Of a DNA stretch of 64,000 nt, positions 1 to 8,916 are shown piece after piece. The notes under the pieces are model-generated. The model had not been told where the DNA came from. It did not search any database and saw nothing but the letters and a program-made list of their open reading frames with translations. The stretch is taken from assembly GCA_963803085.1 (NCBI GenBank), contig CAWDLE010000037.1, positions 124,001 to 188,000 on the forward strand. Direction: 5' to 3'. Made by a program: the position numbers and the translations under genes. The stretch's first letter is position 1. Every line of letters starts with the position of its first letter. The DNA is from JACVRW01 sp963803085. GTDB taxonomy: Bacteria > Actinomycetota > Thermoleophilia > Solirubrobacterales > Thermoleophilaceae.

Positions 1-2
1 TC

Positions 3-128
3 AACAACGCGATCGCGTTCGCGGTCACGATCGAGGAGCCCGGGATCTCGCTGGTGCTGGGTCCGCTGATGTTGGCGGCCTGCACGCTTGTGCCGCGAGC
101 GCAAAGACAGCGGCCGGCCATGGCATAG
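3..128 (+). CDS. C-terminal end of a membrane protein (partial)
   Basis: An open frame enters from the left edge and stops with TAG at 126-128. The 41 visible residues include a hydrophobic stretch (ISLVLGPLMLAACTLV) followed by a short basic tail (RAQRQRP), the usual look of a last transmembrane helix with a cytoplasmic end. It stops 10 bases before the L,D-transpeptidase start, so the two genes may be co-transcribed. The fragment is too short to name a family; a drug/metabolite-type transporter is only a guess. Confidence 0.45.
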   Translation, partial: NNAIAFAVTIEEPGISLVLGPLMLAACTLVPRAQRQRPAMA

Positions 129-138
129 TGAGCGCCAT

Positions 139-1137
139 ATGAGTATCGGTCACCTCCTCCCGATCCCGCTCGTGATGCTGGCTCTGGCGCCGATGGCGCA
201 CGCGCAGACGCCCGCGCCGCCCGCGCCGCCGGCCCCGCCCGTCACGCCCCCGCCCGCGCCGGCAGCCGGAAAGGCGACGCTCTCGGTGAAGGGTGGTCTC
301 GCGACCAAGAAGACGCGCTACTTCGCGCCGTCGCAGCAGGTCGTGGTCCGCGGCGTCGTGAAGCCGTACGTACGCGGCGAGGTGCTCACGCTGTACGCGA
401 TCCGCGGAAAGAAGGCCAGCAAGCAGGTGCGCCGCAGGGTCGGGAACCGTGGGCGCTACGAGTTCCGCTTCAAGGTCGGGAACGCCGGACCGGTGAGGCT
501 CGTCGTGAAGCACCGGGCGAGCGGCGCGCAGAACGCCTTCCGGACCCGCGACGAGACCATTCAGGTGGTCAGCTGGAACGCGGGCCAGGGAACGCGCGGC
601 ACGAAGGTCACGCTGCTCCAGCGCGGACTGCTCAAGCTCGGTTTCGCCACCCCGGTGACCGGCTATTTCGACTCGCTCACCGCGAACGCGGTCAACGCCT
701 TCCGCAAGACAAACGGGCTGGGGCGCGACGGTTACGCGATCGGGTCCGTCTACGCGATGGTGATGCGCGGCCAGGGCGCATACGCGCTGCGTTACCCGAA
801 GTCGGGGACCCACGGCAAGCACGTCGAGTTCGACTGGTCGCGACAGGTGCTGGTCCTGGCGGACCACGGCAAGCCGTATCGCGTGTACCACGTGTCCTCG
901 GGCAAGCCGTCCACGCCGACGGTCTTCGGCAGTTACCGCTTCTACAGCAAGACGCCGGGTACGAACTCGCACGGGATGGTCTACTCGTCGTACTTCATCG
1001 GCGGGTACGCGATCCATGGATACGCGGACGTTCCGAACTACGCCGCGAGCCACGGTTGCCTGCGTGTGCCGATCCCGAACGCGGTGTCGATCTACAACTG
1101 GATCGACCTAGGCGACCCGATCTACACGTACGAGTAG
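139..1137 (+). CDS. L,D-transpeptidase (YkuD domain) with peptidoglycan-binding domain
   Basis: Secreted peptidoglycan cross-linking enzyme of 332 residues. The ATG at 139 is preferred over the in-frame ATG at 88 because it opens directly on a signal peptide (MSIGHLLPIPLVMLALAPMA, cut near AHAQ). A Pro/Ala-rich linker follows, then a beta-rich region, a peptidoglycan-binding-1-like segment around residues 153-200, and a C-terminal YkuD domain. The catalytic signature is present: a His in HGYADVPN near residue 293, then SHGCLR with the nucleophilic Cys near 307. The family joins meso-diaminopimelate residues (3-3 links) or anchors polymers to the wall. A perfect hairpin lies 20 bases after the stop. 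Confidence 0.9.
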   Translation: MSIGHLLPIPLVMLALAPMAHAQTPAPPAPPAPPVTPPPAPAAGKATLSVKGGLATKKTRYFAPSQQVVVRGVVKPYVRGEVLTLYAIRGKKASKQVRRRVGNRGRYEFRFKVGNAGPVRLVVKHRASGAQNAFRTRDETIQVVSWNAGQGTRGTKVTLLQRGLLKLGFATPVTGYFDSLTANAVNAFRKTNGLGRDGYAIGSVYAMVMRGQGAYALRYPKSGTHGKHVEFDWSRQVLVLADHGKPYRVYHVSSGKPSTPTVFGSYRFYSKTPGTNSHGMVYSSYFIGGYAIHGYADVPNYAASHGCLRVPIPNAVSIYNWIDLGDPIYTYE

Positions 1138-1156
1138 CGCGGCGGCCTGAACGCGA

Positions 1157-1183
1157 AGACCCCGCTCGGATCGAGCGGGGTCT
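1157..1183. terminator. Perfect 12-bp hairpin between convergent genes
   Basis: Arms 1157-1168 and 1172-1183 are perfectly complementary around a 3-base loop. There is no T-run, as is common in high-GC actinobacteria. The position, between the stop of the L,D-transpeptidase gene (1137) and the stop of the convergent M23 gene (1246), fits a bidirectional terminator. Confidence 0.75.
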
Positions 1184-1245
1184 CCACGGTTCCCCCTTGG
1201 CTCCGCCGACCCACTGGGCCGGCGGCCACTTTCCCCGAGCCCGCC

Positions 1246-2875
1246 CTACTGCACCGCGGCGGTAGCGGTCACGTCGGTCTGAGCCTGATCCACGCCGACA
1301 TCCGCGGCGGGCGCGGCGACCTGCGCCTCGGTGGCGACCGGCTCCGGCGCGACCTCAGCCGGCGCGGCAACCTGCGCCTCGGTGGCGACCGGCTCCGGCG
1401 CGACCTCAGCCGGCGCGGCGACCTGGGTGTCGACCGCAACGGGCTCCGGCGCGACCGCGACCGGCTCGGCGGCAACCTCGGTCTCCACGGCGACCGGCTC
1501 CGGCGCGACCTCGGCGGGCGCTGCCACCTCGGTCTCCACGGCGACCGGCTCCGGCGCGACCTCGGCGGGCGCCGCGACCTCGGTCGTGACGGTTCCGGTC
1601 GGTGCGGCCTCGGCGGGCACCGGGGTCGCCTCGGTCGTCGTCGCCTCGGTCGTGGTGGCCTCCATGGCGGTGGCCTCCGTCGTCGTCGCGACCTCGCCCT
1701 CCGCGGTGGGCGCCACCTGCACGCTCTCGGCGGACGCCGGCTGCGTCGTGGCGGTGGCCGTCGTGGCCGTGGCGTCGTCCGGTGCTGCTCGTGCCGGCCA
1801 CGGTGGCCCGCTTGCCCGGGATGGTGGAGCCGCCCGACAGGTACGTGCTCGGGTTCTGCGCCTGCCCGTTCACGCGGGTCTCGAAGTGCAGGTGCGGTCC
1901 GGTGCAGCTACCGGTGCAGCCCACATAGCCGATCACCTGGCCCTGCTGAACCTGCGCCCCGTTGGACACGCCGAAGCGCGACAGGTGCGCGTAACACGTC
2001 GAGAACTGGCTCGTGTGGGTGATGCACACGATGTTTCCGTAGCCGCTCTGCTGCCCGGCGGTGCTGACCGTCCCGCAGGCTGCGGCACGGACCGGCGTAC
2101 CGGTGGGCGCGGCGATGTCCATGCCGTCGTGGTTGCGTCCGCCACGCGGGCCGTATGGAGAGCTGAGCGTGCCGTTGACGGGAGTGGAGATGGTTGCCGA
2201 GCTGCACGAGCCGCTGGCCGGAGCCTGCGTGGTCGGCACGGTGGTGTTGGGCTGGCTGGTGGGAGTGGTTGCGGAGGGCGGCGTGGCGTTCACCTGTCCG
2301 CCGACCGTCGTTCCCGCACCCGTGTCGCCCTGCACGGCGAGTTCGGTGCCCGCCTGCTGCAGCGTTTGCTCGACCTGCTGCGTCACCTGCGGCGAGACGT
2401 TCGACCCGCCCAGCGACGCGCCGCTGGCGCCGGCCTGCTCGAACAGCGAGGACCACGTGTTGGGTCCGACGATGCCGTCCACGTCGAGGCCGGCGGAGAG
2501 CTGGTACTTGCGAACCGCGGCATCCGTCTGCGGTCCGAAGATGCCGTCGGAAGCCACGCCAAGCTTGGTCTGCACGTGTGCGACCAGCTCGCCCTGGCTG
2601 CCAACACGCAGCGGCAGGCCGCCCTCACGGATCTCGATCGCCCTGTTGGCTGGTGATTCCGCGGCAACCGCCGCGCTCACGTCGCCTGAAACCTGGGCAG
2701 CCGCGATGGGAGCGCCGGGGCCGACGACGACAGCCGTGGCCAGCGCGGCCGATACGTGCTTCCTGCGGTTGTTCTCGCGCCGCGCCTTCGGCAGCAGCGC
2801 ACGCCTGCGGCGTGACCGATCAAGCGAGCGGTCCCAGAGCTCAGGCGCAGCCAGATCCCTGTGGGCGTTCGTCAT
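1246..2875 (-). CDS. M23 peptidase with peptidoglycan-binding domain and repetitive tail (one frameshift)
   Basis: Secreted cell-wall endopeptidase. The ATG at 2875 follows an AAGGGG ribosome site and a c-di-AMP riboswitch. Order: basic N-terminus with a hydrophobic segment (AALATAVVVGPGAPIAAAQ, residues 42-60), a peptidoglycan-binding-1 domain (about 85-145), a Thr/Pro/Gln linker, then the M23 domain with both zinc motifs (HDGMDIA and HLHFE). After IPGKRATVAGTSST the frame must shift by one base near 1779-1782 to continue into DDATATTATATT and a long tail of Glu/Val/Ala/Pro repeats ending at 1246. Codon third positions are almost all G or C in the shifted frame, so the tail is real coding. 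Read without the shift, the gene would run to 1406 in an Arg/Gly-rich artefact. The break is probably a one-base sequencing error; true decay cannot be excluded. Confidence 0.8.
1313..1582. repeat. Tandem repeats of about 51 bp in the M23 gene tail
   Basis: Successive units built on the complement of EVAAPAEVAPEPVAVET are repeated about five times with small changes and one shortened unit. The two units between 1479 and 1580 are nearly identical over 51 bases (17 codons). The repeats encode an extended Pro/Ala/Val/Glu stalk after the peptidase domain and are likely to vary in copy number. Confidence 0.8.
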
Positions 2876-2892
2876 CCATGTCCCCTTCCTTT

Positions 2893-3025
2893 CAGGCCTA
2901 CGGGGTTAGCTGACGGGCTTGCGCTGGAAGATGCGCTATGCGGAACTCGGGTCCGCGATTCGCCCCGGGGTGACACGGTTGCCACCCAATTGGTTCCCCC
3001 GTTCTGGCCGCCCGGGTGGACGTCC
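2893..3025 (-). promoter_or_regulatory. c-di-AMP (ydaO-yuaA) riboswitch upstream of the M23 gene
   Basis: Read on the minus strand, the leader carries hallmark blocks of the actinobacterial ydaO class: CGGGGGAACCAATTGGGTG (around 2985-3003), CCCCGGGGCGAATC (2956-2969), and near the gene AGCCCGTCAGCTAACCCC followed by GTAGGC (about 2895-2918). It ends just before the ribosome site and start of the M23 peptidase. c-di-AMP riboswitches are known to control wall hydrolases such as rpf and M23 genes in Actinobacteria, normally switching expression off when the ligand is bound. Exact ends are approximate. Confidence 0.9.
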
Positions 3026-3125
3026 AGACTCGGCGCTTGACTTGCTATTTCAGGAAACAACTCCGGGCAGGAGAAGTTGCGTGCCGGGCACCCTAGCGAA
3101 TGCGCACGACGGGGCTCAGCTGACG

Positions 3126-3527
3126 CTAGGCCGTGCGCCAGTCGCCGCCGGTCTCGCGCTCTTTCGGCAGCATGTTCGCGAGCGTGCCGAGGCCGAGGCC
3201 GTACAGGAGGAGCGCAATCATGGCCGGCACTCCGTGGGTCACCCAGCGATCTTCAGAGTCGACGATCCCGGTGAACGGGCCGAGGAGGACGTCGTTGGCG
3301 TCGTCGACAACCTCGCGGAAGGCGCCGTTCACTCGCTCGCGGTCGGCCTCCTGATCGGCGGTCGGCGCGATCGGCGCCGGGTCGACGAGCGCGCCCGTAA
3401 CCTCCTTGTCCAGCTTGTTCTGCTGGTTCTGTGAGCCACGGTCGAGCTCGTCGGTCGCGAAGAACGCGAATCCGAGCAGAACGATGACCGAAGTAACGAT
3501 GGCCACGAGGCGGACGAAGGAGCCCAT
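3126..3527 (-). CDS. Small membrane protein, unknown function
   Basis: 133 residues, ATG start at 3527. There are two predicted transmembrane segments: an N-terminal one (VRLVAIVTSVIVLLGFAFFA, about 5-24) and another near the C-terminus (AMIALLLYGLGLGTLANML, about 101-119). Between them is a hydrophilic region rich in Asp, Glu and Gln. The C-terminus (PKERETGGDWRTA) is charged. No family was recognised. It is divergent from pyrE with 59 bases between the starts, so the two promoters must be closely packed or overlap. Confidence 0.7.
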   Translation of the reverse strand: MGSFVRLVAIVTSVIVLLGFAFFATDELDRGSQNQQNKLDKEVTGALVDPAPIAPTADQEADRERVNGAFREVVDDANDVLLGPFTGIVDSEDRWVTHGVPAMIALLLYGLGLGTLANMLPKERETGGDWRTA

Positions 3528-3586
3528 CGCGCACTACTATCGGCCGCCGCCTCCAGACCCTGAATTGCAAGCGCAAATCTGCACAA

Positions 3587-4144
3587 ATGACTGACACGGC
3601 CCGAGACAGATTGGTGGCCGAGCTGCGCGAGCACGCGCTTGTGATCGGGGAGGTCACGCTCACAAGTGGCAAGAAGGCGCAGTACTACGTGGACGCCAAG
3701 CGCGCGATCCTGCTGCCGGACGGCTTCGGCGCGCTCGCCGAGCTTGTGGCCGCGGAGGCGGAGCGCGTGGGCGCCACCGCCGTCGGGGGCATGACCATGG
3801 GGGCGGACCCCGTGGCGTGTGCGGCCCTGGCCGGCGGCGCCCCGGTGAAGGCGTTCTTCGTCCGAAAGGACCGCAAGGAGCACGGCCTCCAGCGCTGGAT
3901 CGAGGGTCCTGAGCTCGAGCCCGGCGAGCGCTGCCTCGTGGTGGAGGACGTGGTGACCACCGGCGGGTCCACCGTCAAGGCGATCGAGCGGGTGCGCGAG
4001 GACGGACTCGAGGTGGCCGGCGTGGTGAGCGTGCTCGACCGGCTGGCCGGCGGCGCGGAGGCGATCTCGGCCGCGAGCGACGGCGCCCCGTACACGCCGC
4101 TCTCGACGATCGACGACGTATACCCCGAGCGCCCGGACCGCTAG
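3587..4144 (+). CDS. pyrE: Orotate phosphoribosyltransferase
   Basis: 185 residues, ATG start. It joins orotate to PRPP to give orotidine 5'-phosphate, the fifth step of UMP synthesis, in the cytoplasm. The type I phosphoribosyltransferase PRPP-binding motif VVEDVVTTGGST lies at about residues 121-132. The family's catalytic-loop lysines are in VRKDRKEHG (about 92-100), and LTSGKKAQYYVDAK near 25-38 is the usual substrate region. The rest of the pyrimidine pathway is not in this window. Its last 4 bases overlap the end of the convergent nudC gene. Confidence 0.93.
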   Translation: MTDTARDRLVAELREHALVIGEVTLTSGKKAQYYVDAKRAILLPDGFGALAELVAAEAERVGATAVGGMTMGADPVACAALAGGAPVKAFFVRKDRKEHGLQRWIEGPELEPGERCLVVEDVVTTGGSTVKAIERVREDGLEVAGVVSVLDRLAGGAEAISAASDGAPYTPLSTIDDVYPERPDR

Positions 4145-4986
4145 GAGCCTTCGAGCCAGCCGTCGATCAGCCGCCGCGCGATCGAGTACGGCGGCGACAG
4201 CGCGAGCTGGCCCTCGCCGCGAGCGGCCCGCTCCACCTCTTCGCGCTCGAACCAGCGCACCTCGGCGAGCTCGCCGTCACCCGGCGCCGGGTCCGCTCCG
4301 TCCGTGGCGAGCGCACTGAAGCCGAGCATGAGGGAGCTGGGGAAGGGCCACGGTTGGGAGGCGAGGTACGACACGTCTCCCAGCACCACCCCCGACTCCT
4401 CGAACACCTCGCGGCGAACGGCCTCCTCCAGCGTCTCGCCGGGCTCCACGTAGCCGGCCAGGAGCGAGAAGCGCCCGTCCGGCCAGCGCGCCTGGCGCCC
4501 GAGCAGCAGCCGGTCCTCCGCGTCCGTCACGCGGACGATCACCACCGGGTCGGTGCGCGGGAAGTGATGCGCGTCGCAGGCGGGACAGTGGCGCTCGTGG
4601 CCGCCGTCACGCGGCTCGGTGGGCGTCCCGCAGTTGGCGCAGAAGCGGTGTCGGCGATGCCACGCGAGCAGCGAGCCCGCGTAACCGGCGAGCGCCGCCT
4701 CCTCTGCGGGCAGCTCGGTGGCGGCCTCGCGCAGGCCCGCGGGCCGGCCCTCTGACGGCTCCGCTTCGCTCACGTCCTCCGCGAACAGCGGCGTCTCGCC
4801 CGCGAGGCCGAGGAACAGCGCATCGCCCGTGGGCGCCGCGAGCAGGAGGTGCGAGCCGTCGATCCAGATCCCGCGCTCCGACATCAGGATCGCCCGCGCC
4901 TCCGGATTCGCACGCTGCTCGGCGAGCCACTCGGGCCGCTTGCGCTCGAGCGGGGCGCGATCGAGGACGACGCCGGCGAAGATCAC
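4141..4986 (-). CDS. nudC: NAD(+) diphosphatase / NADH pyrophosphatase
   Basis: 281 residues, GTG start at 4986. NudC cleaves NAD(H) to NMN(H) and AMP and in some bacteria removes NAD caps from RNA. A four-cysteine zinc site (CANCGTP then CPACDAHHFP, about 116-140) precedes the Nudix domain. The Nudix box is complete: GYVEPGETLEEAVRREVFEE continues into SGV (about 178-200). SQPWPFPSSLM shortly after it is the NudC-type signature that separates this family from other Nudix proteins. The start overlaps the rfbC stop by one base (TAGTG), so translation is coupled with the upstream epimerase gene, although no pathway link is obvious. Confidence 0.93.
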   Translation of the reverse strand: MIFAGVVLDRAPLERKRPEWLAEQRANPEARAILMSERGIWIDGSHLLLAAPTGDALFLGLAGETPLFAEDVSEAEPSEGRPAGLREAATELPAEEAALAGYAGSLLAWHRRHRFCANCGTPTEPRDGGHERHCPACDAHHFPRTDPVVIVRVTDAEDRLLLGRQARWPDGRFSLLAGYVEPGETLEEAVRREVFEESGVVLGDVSYLASQPWPFPSSLMLGFSALATDGADPAPGDGELAEVRWFEREEVERAARGEGQLALSPPYSIARRLIDGWLEGS

Positions 4987-5558
4987 TAGGGCGCGCGGTA
5001 CTCGAAGGGCAGCTCAGCGGCCACCTCGGCGAGCGTCGGCGCGGTCGCGTCGCGCTCCGAGGGGATCAGCTCTTCCGTCGCCAGCGGCCACTCGATCCCC
5101 ACCTCCGGGTCGTCGTACCTGAAGCCGCGCTCACGCTCGCCCGAGTAGTAGTTCGACTGCTTGTAGAAGACGTCGGCCACATCGCTGACGACGCAGAACC
5201 CATGGGCGAAGCCGATCGGGCAGTAGACGATGCGGCCGTTCTCGTCGCTCAGCTCGAAGGCCTCCCACTCGCCGAACGTAGGCGATCCCCGGCGCAGGTC
5301 CACGACCACGTCCACGATCGTCCCGCGCCCGCAGCGGACGAGCTTTGAAGTCCCCTCGCCGACCTGGAAGTGCATCCCGCGCACGATCCCGTGCTTCGAG
5401 CGCGAGTGGTTGTCCTGAACCATCTCCTCGTCGATCCCGAGCTCGGCGAACTCGTTCCGGCGGTAGGTCTCGACGAAGAACCCACGCTCGTCGCCGATCA
5501 GCCTCGGCTGGATGAGGCCGACGCCGTCGATCCGCGTCTCGAGTCGCTCGAAGGGCAT
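4986..5558 (-). CDS. rfbC: dTDP-4-dehydrorhamnose 3,5-epimerase
   Basis: 190 residues, ATG start. Cupin-fold epimerase of the dTDP-L-rhamnose pathway. The typical N-terminus (ERGFFVETYRRNEF) and the block VQDNHSRSKHGIVRGMHFQ carry the conserved catalytic His and substrate Arg residues. PIGFAHGFCV and YSGERERGFRYDDPEVGIEWP are also family hallmarks. Rhamnose here would feed wall or surface polysaccharide. The other rfb genes (A, B, D) are absent from the window, so this copy stands apart from a full rhamnose cluster. It is the first gene of a two-gene unit with nudC. Confidence 0.92.
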   Translation of the reverse strand: MPFERLETRIDGVGLIQPRLIGDERGFFVETYRRNEFAELGIDEEMVQDNHSRSKHGIVRGMHFQVGEGTSKLVRCGRGTIVDVVVDLRRGSPTFGEWEAFELSDENGRIVYCPIGFAHGFCVVSDVADVFYKQSNYYSGERERGFRYDDPEVGIEWPLATEELIPSERDATAPTLAEVAAELPFEYRAP

Positions 5559-5660
5559 CGCCGGACCCTACTTCCGCAGGAGCTCGGGCTAGTCCCCGAG
5601 CCATGAGCCGAACGTTGACAGACGCTCCTGGAGGGCTAGGCTCGGCCTTGCGAGGGGCGT

Positions 5661-7301
5661 ATGCGTCGCAAGTCCAATCACCCCAGGACACTGGCCGTCG
5701 GGTTGATCGCGGGCTTGCGTTTCTGCTGGCAGTCGCACCGGCGGCGGCCCAGAGCGTCCGACTCGCCCCATTCGGCGGCCAGACATACACGTTGCCCTAT
5801 TACGTGACCGGCGCCCCCGGGGACCCCAGTCGGGTGTTCGTGGTCGAGGGTCGGCGGAACGATTCGCCTGGTCAAGGATGGCGCGACTGAGTCGACGCCC
5901 TTCCTGACCATTCCGGAGGTGTACACGGGGTGCGACGCGTGTGGGCTTCTATCGATGGCGTTCGCGCCCGACTACACGGCGAGCGGCCTCTTCTACGTCT
6001 TCTACACGCGGGACTCGGCAGCCACAGGCGAGGAGTACTACCTGCGAATCGAGGAGTTCCGCCGCTCGGCCGCCAACCCTGATGTCGCCGACCCCGCGAC
6101 CCGGCGGGTGGTGCTCGAGATTCCGCACCTCGAGACCGTTTTCCACAACGGAGGCCAGCTGCAGTTCGGCCCGGACCGCCTCCTCTACATCTCCGTCGGG
6201 GACGGCGGTCCCCAACGGGATCCGAACGGCCACGCCCAATCGACCGCGACGCGGCTGGGCAAGCTGCTGCGGATCAACCCGTCCGGGACGATGCCGGGCC
6301 AGTACTCGATTCCCCCGGACAACCCGTTCGCGGGCGACACGCCCGGCGCGGACGAGATCTACTCCTACGGGCTCCGCAACCCATATCGCTTCTCCTTCGA
6401 TCGCCTCACGGGCGACTTGACGATCGGGGACGTCGGTCAAAGCCGCCGGGAGGAGATCAACTTCGTGTTGAGCGGCAGCGGGCGTGGCGCCAACTTCGGA
6501 TGGAACTGCTTCGAGGGGAGTCAGCCGTTCTCCGAGGCGAGTGCTTCCTGCACACCGCCAATCCCCAACCACACACTGCCGGTGCTCGAGTACCCGCACC
6601 CAGCCTCGGGGCCGGTCGCGGTGAACGGCGGCTACGTGATCCGTGACGGAGCGCTGCCGTCGTTGCTCGGCCGCTATGTCTACGCCGACACCTACAACGT
6701 CTTCGGCGGTGAGCTGCGCACAGCGCACCTCACCGCGGGCGGCTCGAGCGGTGACTCGGGCCTCGGGGTCGTCGCCACCACAGTGGTCTCCTTTGGCGAA
6801 GACGCCTGCGGACACATCTACGTAGCCACAATCGGGGGCGTCGTCTACAGGCTGGAGCCGGCGAGCGGTCCGGTCCCGTGCACGCCGCCACCCCCGGGGA
6901 GCTCGCCGCCGCCCAAGACCGCCTCCCGTCCAGCTGGAACCCGGCCCACCTGCAGGGGGATCCGGGCGACGATCGTCGGCACGTCCCGTCACGACGTGAG
7001 GACCGGCACGCCCCGTCGCGACGTGATGCTTGGTCTGGAAGGGAATGACAAGCTCATCGGTCGTGGCGGCCACGATCTGATCTGCGGGTCGAAGGGCAAC
7101 GACACCCTGAAGGGCGGTCGAGGAAACGACAACCTCGTCGGCAATCAGGGCAACGACAAGCTCAGCGGCAAGACGGGCAACGACAGGCTGAGGGGCGCCG
7201 GCGGCCGCGACAGGCTGAACGGCGGCAGAGGCAAGGACAGCTGCATCGGCGGCAAGGCCACCGACTCCGCCTCCAAGTGCGAGACCGAGAAGTCGATCTG
7301 A
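5661..7301 (+). CDS. PQQ-type sugar/sorbosone dehydrogenase with C-terminal RTX-like repeats (two frameshifts near the N-terminus)
   Basis: Secreted beta-propeller of the glucose/sorbosone dehydrogenase (GSDH, soluble PQQ-dependent) family. The long intact frame (5919-7301) has MAFAPDYTASGLFYVFYT, FHNGGQLQFGPDRLLYISVGDGG, LGKLLRINPSG, YGLRNPYRFSFD and GWNCFEG, all classic for the family. After a Pro-rich linker it ends in about eight glycine/aspartate nonapeptide-like repeats (GLEGNDKLIGRGGHDLI, GSKGNDTLKGGRGNDNL), which resemble RTX calcium-binding repeats. Upstream, a signal peptide starts at ATG 5661 behind GAGGGG. The frame must gain a base at the G run 5711-5713 and lose one at 5848-5850 to give AFLLAVAPAAAQ and then VFVVEVGGTIRLVKDG. 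If the indels are real, this is a pseudogene. Confidence 0.8.
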
Positions 7302-7314
7302 ACTGGGCGCTCGG

Positions 7315-8913
7315 TCAGGCCAGAGCCGCTGCTTCGGCGGAAGCTGAGGGCTCAACGTCCGGGAGGCGCATCATGCGGAACGAGTTGAACAGCCCCAGGA
7401 GACCAGCGAGGATCGGCACGAGCAGGGCCACCTGAAGGGCAAGGTTCGTCGCATCGGTGTTGATGCTGAGGATCTCCTCCTGAACGGCGGGTGGTTCGTC
7501 GGCGAGCAGTTGGTCGAGTTGCGTGTTGCTCACGACCTGCGCGTCGTCCTCCAGCGTCTGCGCGATCTGCTGCTGCTGTGTGGAGGGAATCACGGGGCTC
7601 GCGTTCGTCAGGTTGGTGAAGGCCAGGGAGAGGGTTGCGAGCAGGACCCCGCCGGCCACTGCCAGGCCAAACGACAGCCCGAACGACCCGGACGCCGAGT
7701 TCACCCCGGCCGCCTCGCTGATCCGCTCCTCATCGATCGGGGCAAGCGTGTAGTTGTTGAGCTGCGACACGAGCAGGCCGAGCCCCGCGCCCGCGATCAC
7801 AAGCTGGACGAGGAGGTACCAGCCGGAGTCCGCCTCGGGCACGATCGGGATGATCAGCGCCAGGCCCACCGTGCTCAGCGCGAACCCGGTTCGGATCACC
7901 CTGGCGGGGCGGCGGCCGCCGGTCTTCCGTCCAGCGAGGATCGCGACCGCGAACATGGTCAGTGAGAGCGGGGCGAGCGACAGGCCCGTCTGCAGGGCGT
8001 CGTATTCGAGCTTGATCTGCAGGAAGATCGGCAGTGCGATCATCGCCCCGCCGAGCGTGACGTTTTGCAGCAGTTGCCCCGTGATCCCGACCTTGAAGTG
8101 GGGGAGCCGGAACAGGTCCGGATCGAGCAGCGTCACCTTCCCCTCGCGATGGCGCCGGACGAGCCAGCGGGCGAGCGCCCAGAGCGCGAGCGCGCCGATC
8201 GCGATCAGCAGCACGACGTAGTCGCCGCCCTCCTGCCACACCAGGATGCCCAGCACCACGCCGCCCATCCCCAGCACGGACAGGACTGCGCCAACGGCGT
8301 CGACCTGACGCGCTCCCGTGTACGGGACGTCCTTCACGAGCCGGATCTGCGACAGCACGACGGCGATCACGACGACCTCCAGCAAGAAGCCGACGCGCCA
8401 GGACAGGTAGGTGGTGACGAAGCCTCCGAGGAGCGGCCCGACCGCGGCGGCGATCGCGGCCGCCGCTCCGATGAGTGCATAGGTCTTCTTCTGTGCCGCT
8501 CCCTCGAAGTTGCCATGGATGAGCGACTGCATGGCTGGAAGCAGGAGCGACGCGCCGAGGCCGCCGATGATCGCCCAGAAGACGATGATCGCGGCGAGGT
8601 TCTGCGCGAGGGTCATGGCGAGAGCGCCGATCGCATACGCCAGCAGACCCAGCACGTACGCCCGCTTGCGTCCGAAGAGGTCGCCGATTTTGCTGCTGAT
8701 CAGGATGAACGCAGCGGAGACCAGCGCCTCAAGCGCGATCGCGCTCTGGACAGAGCTGACCGTAGTGTCGAGATCCTCGACTACCGCCGAGATCGACACG
8801 TTCATCAGCGACGTGTCGACGACGAGCACGAACATCGCTGCCGCCAGCAGAAGCGACAGCCGCGTGTTCCCGGATTCCTTCGGTGGAACGCTTGGGGTCG
8901 GCCCCCCGGTCAC
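7315..8913 (-). CDS. MFS drug exporter, DHA2 (EmrB/QacA) type, 14 TM
   Basis: 532 residues, GTG start. Inner-membrane proton-driven exporter. About 14 hydrophobic helices are visible. The loop 2-3 motif GDLFGRKRAYVLGL (about 77-90) is the MFS motif A, and IIGGLGASLLLPAMQSLI and GPLLGGFVTTYLSWRVGFLL (motif C, antiporter type) are typical of DHA2 exporters. The late extracellular loop is long and Gln/Asp-rich (STQQQQIAQTLEDDAQVV), as in many actinobacterial members. The substrate cannot be told. The start lies 3 bases after the stop of a decayed SHOCT-type gene, so it may once have been coupled to it. Confidence 0.9.
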   Translation of the reverse strand: MTGGPTPSVPPKESGNTRLSLLLAAAMFVLVVDTSLMNVSISAVVEDLDTTVSSVQSAIALEALVSAAFILISSKIGDLFGRKRAYVLGLLAYAIGALAMTLAQNLAAIIVFWAIIGGLGASLLLPAMQSLIHGNFEGAAQKKTYALIGAAAAIAAAVGPLLGGFVTTYLSWRVGFLLEVVVIAVVLSQIRLVKDVPYTGARQVDAVGAVLSVLGMGGVVLGILVWQEGGDYVVLLIAIGALALWALARWLVRRHREGKVTLLDPDLFRLPHFKVGITGQLLQNVTLGGAMIALPIFLQIKLEYDALQTGLSLAPLSLTMFAVAILAGRKTGGRRPARVIRTGFALSTVGLALIIPIVPEADSGWYLLVQLVIAGAGLGLLVSQLNNYTLAPIDEERISEAAGVNSASGSFGLSFGLAVAGGVLLATLSLAFTNLTNASPVIPSTQQQQIAQTLEDDAQVVSNTQLDQLLADEPPAVQEEILSINTDATNLALQVALLVPILAGLLGLFNSFRMMRLPDVEPSASAEAAALA

Positions 8914-8916
8914 GAG

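Noticed and set aside
1313..1582. CRISPR-like array
   Set aside because: The repeats are contiguous without spacers and encode protein in frame; there are no cas genes.
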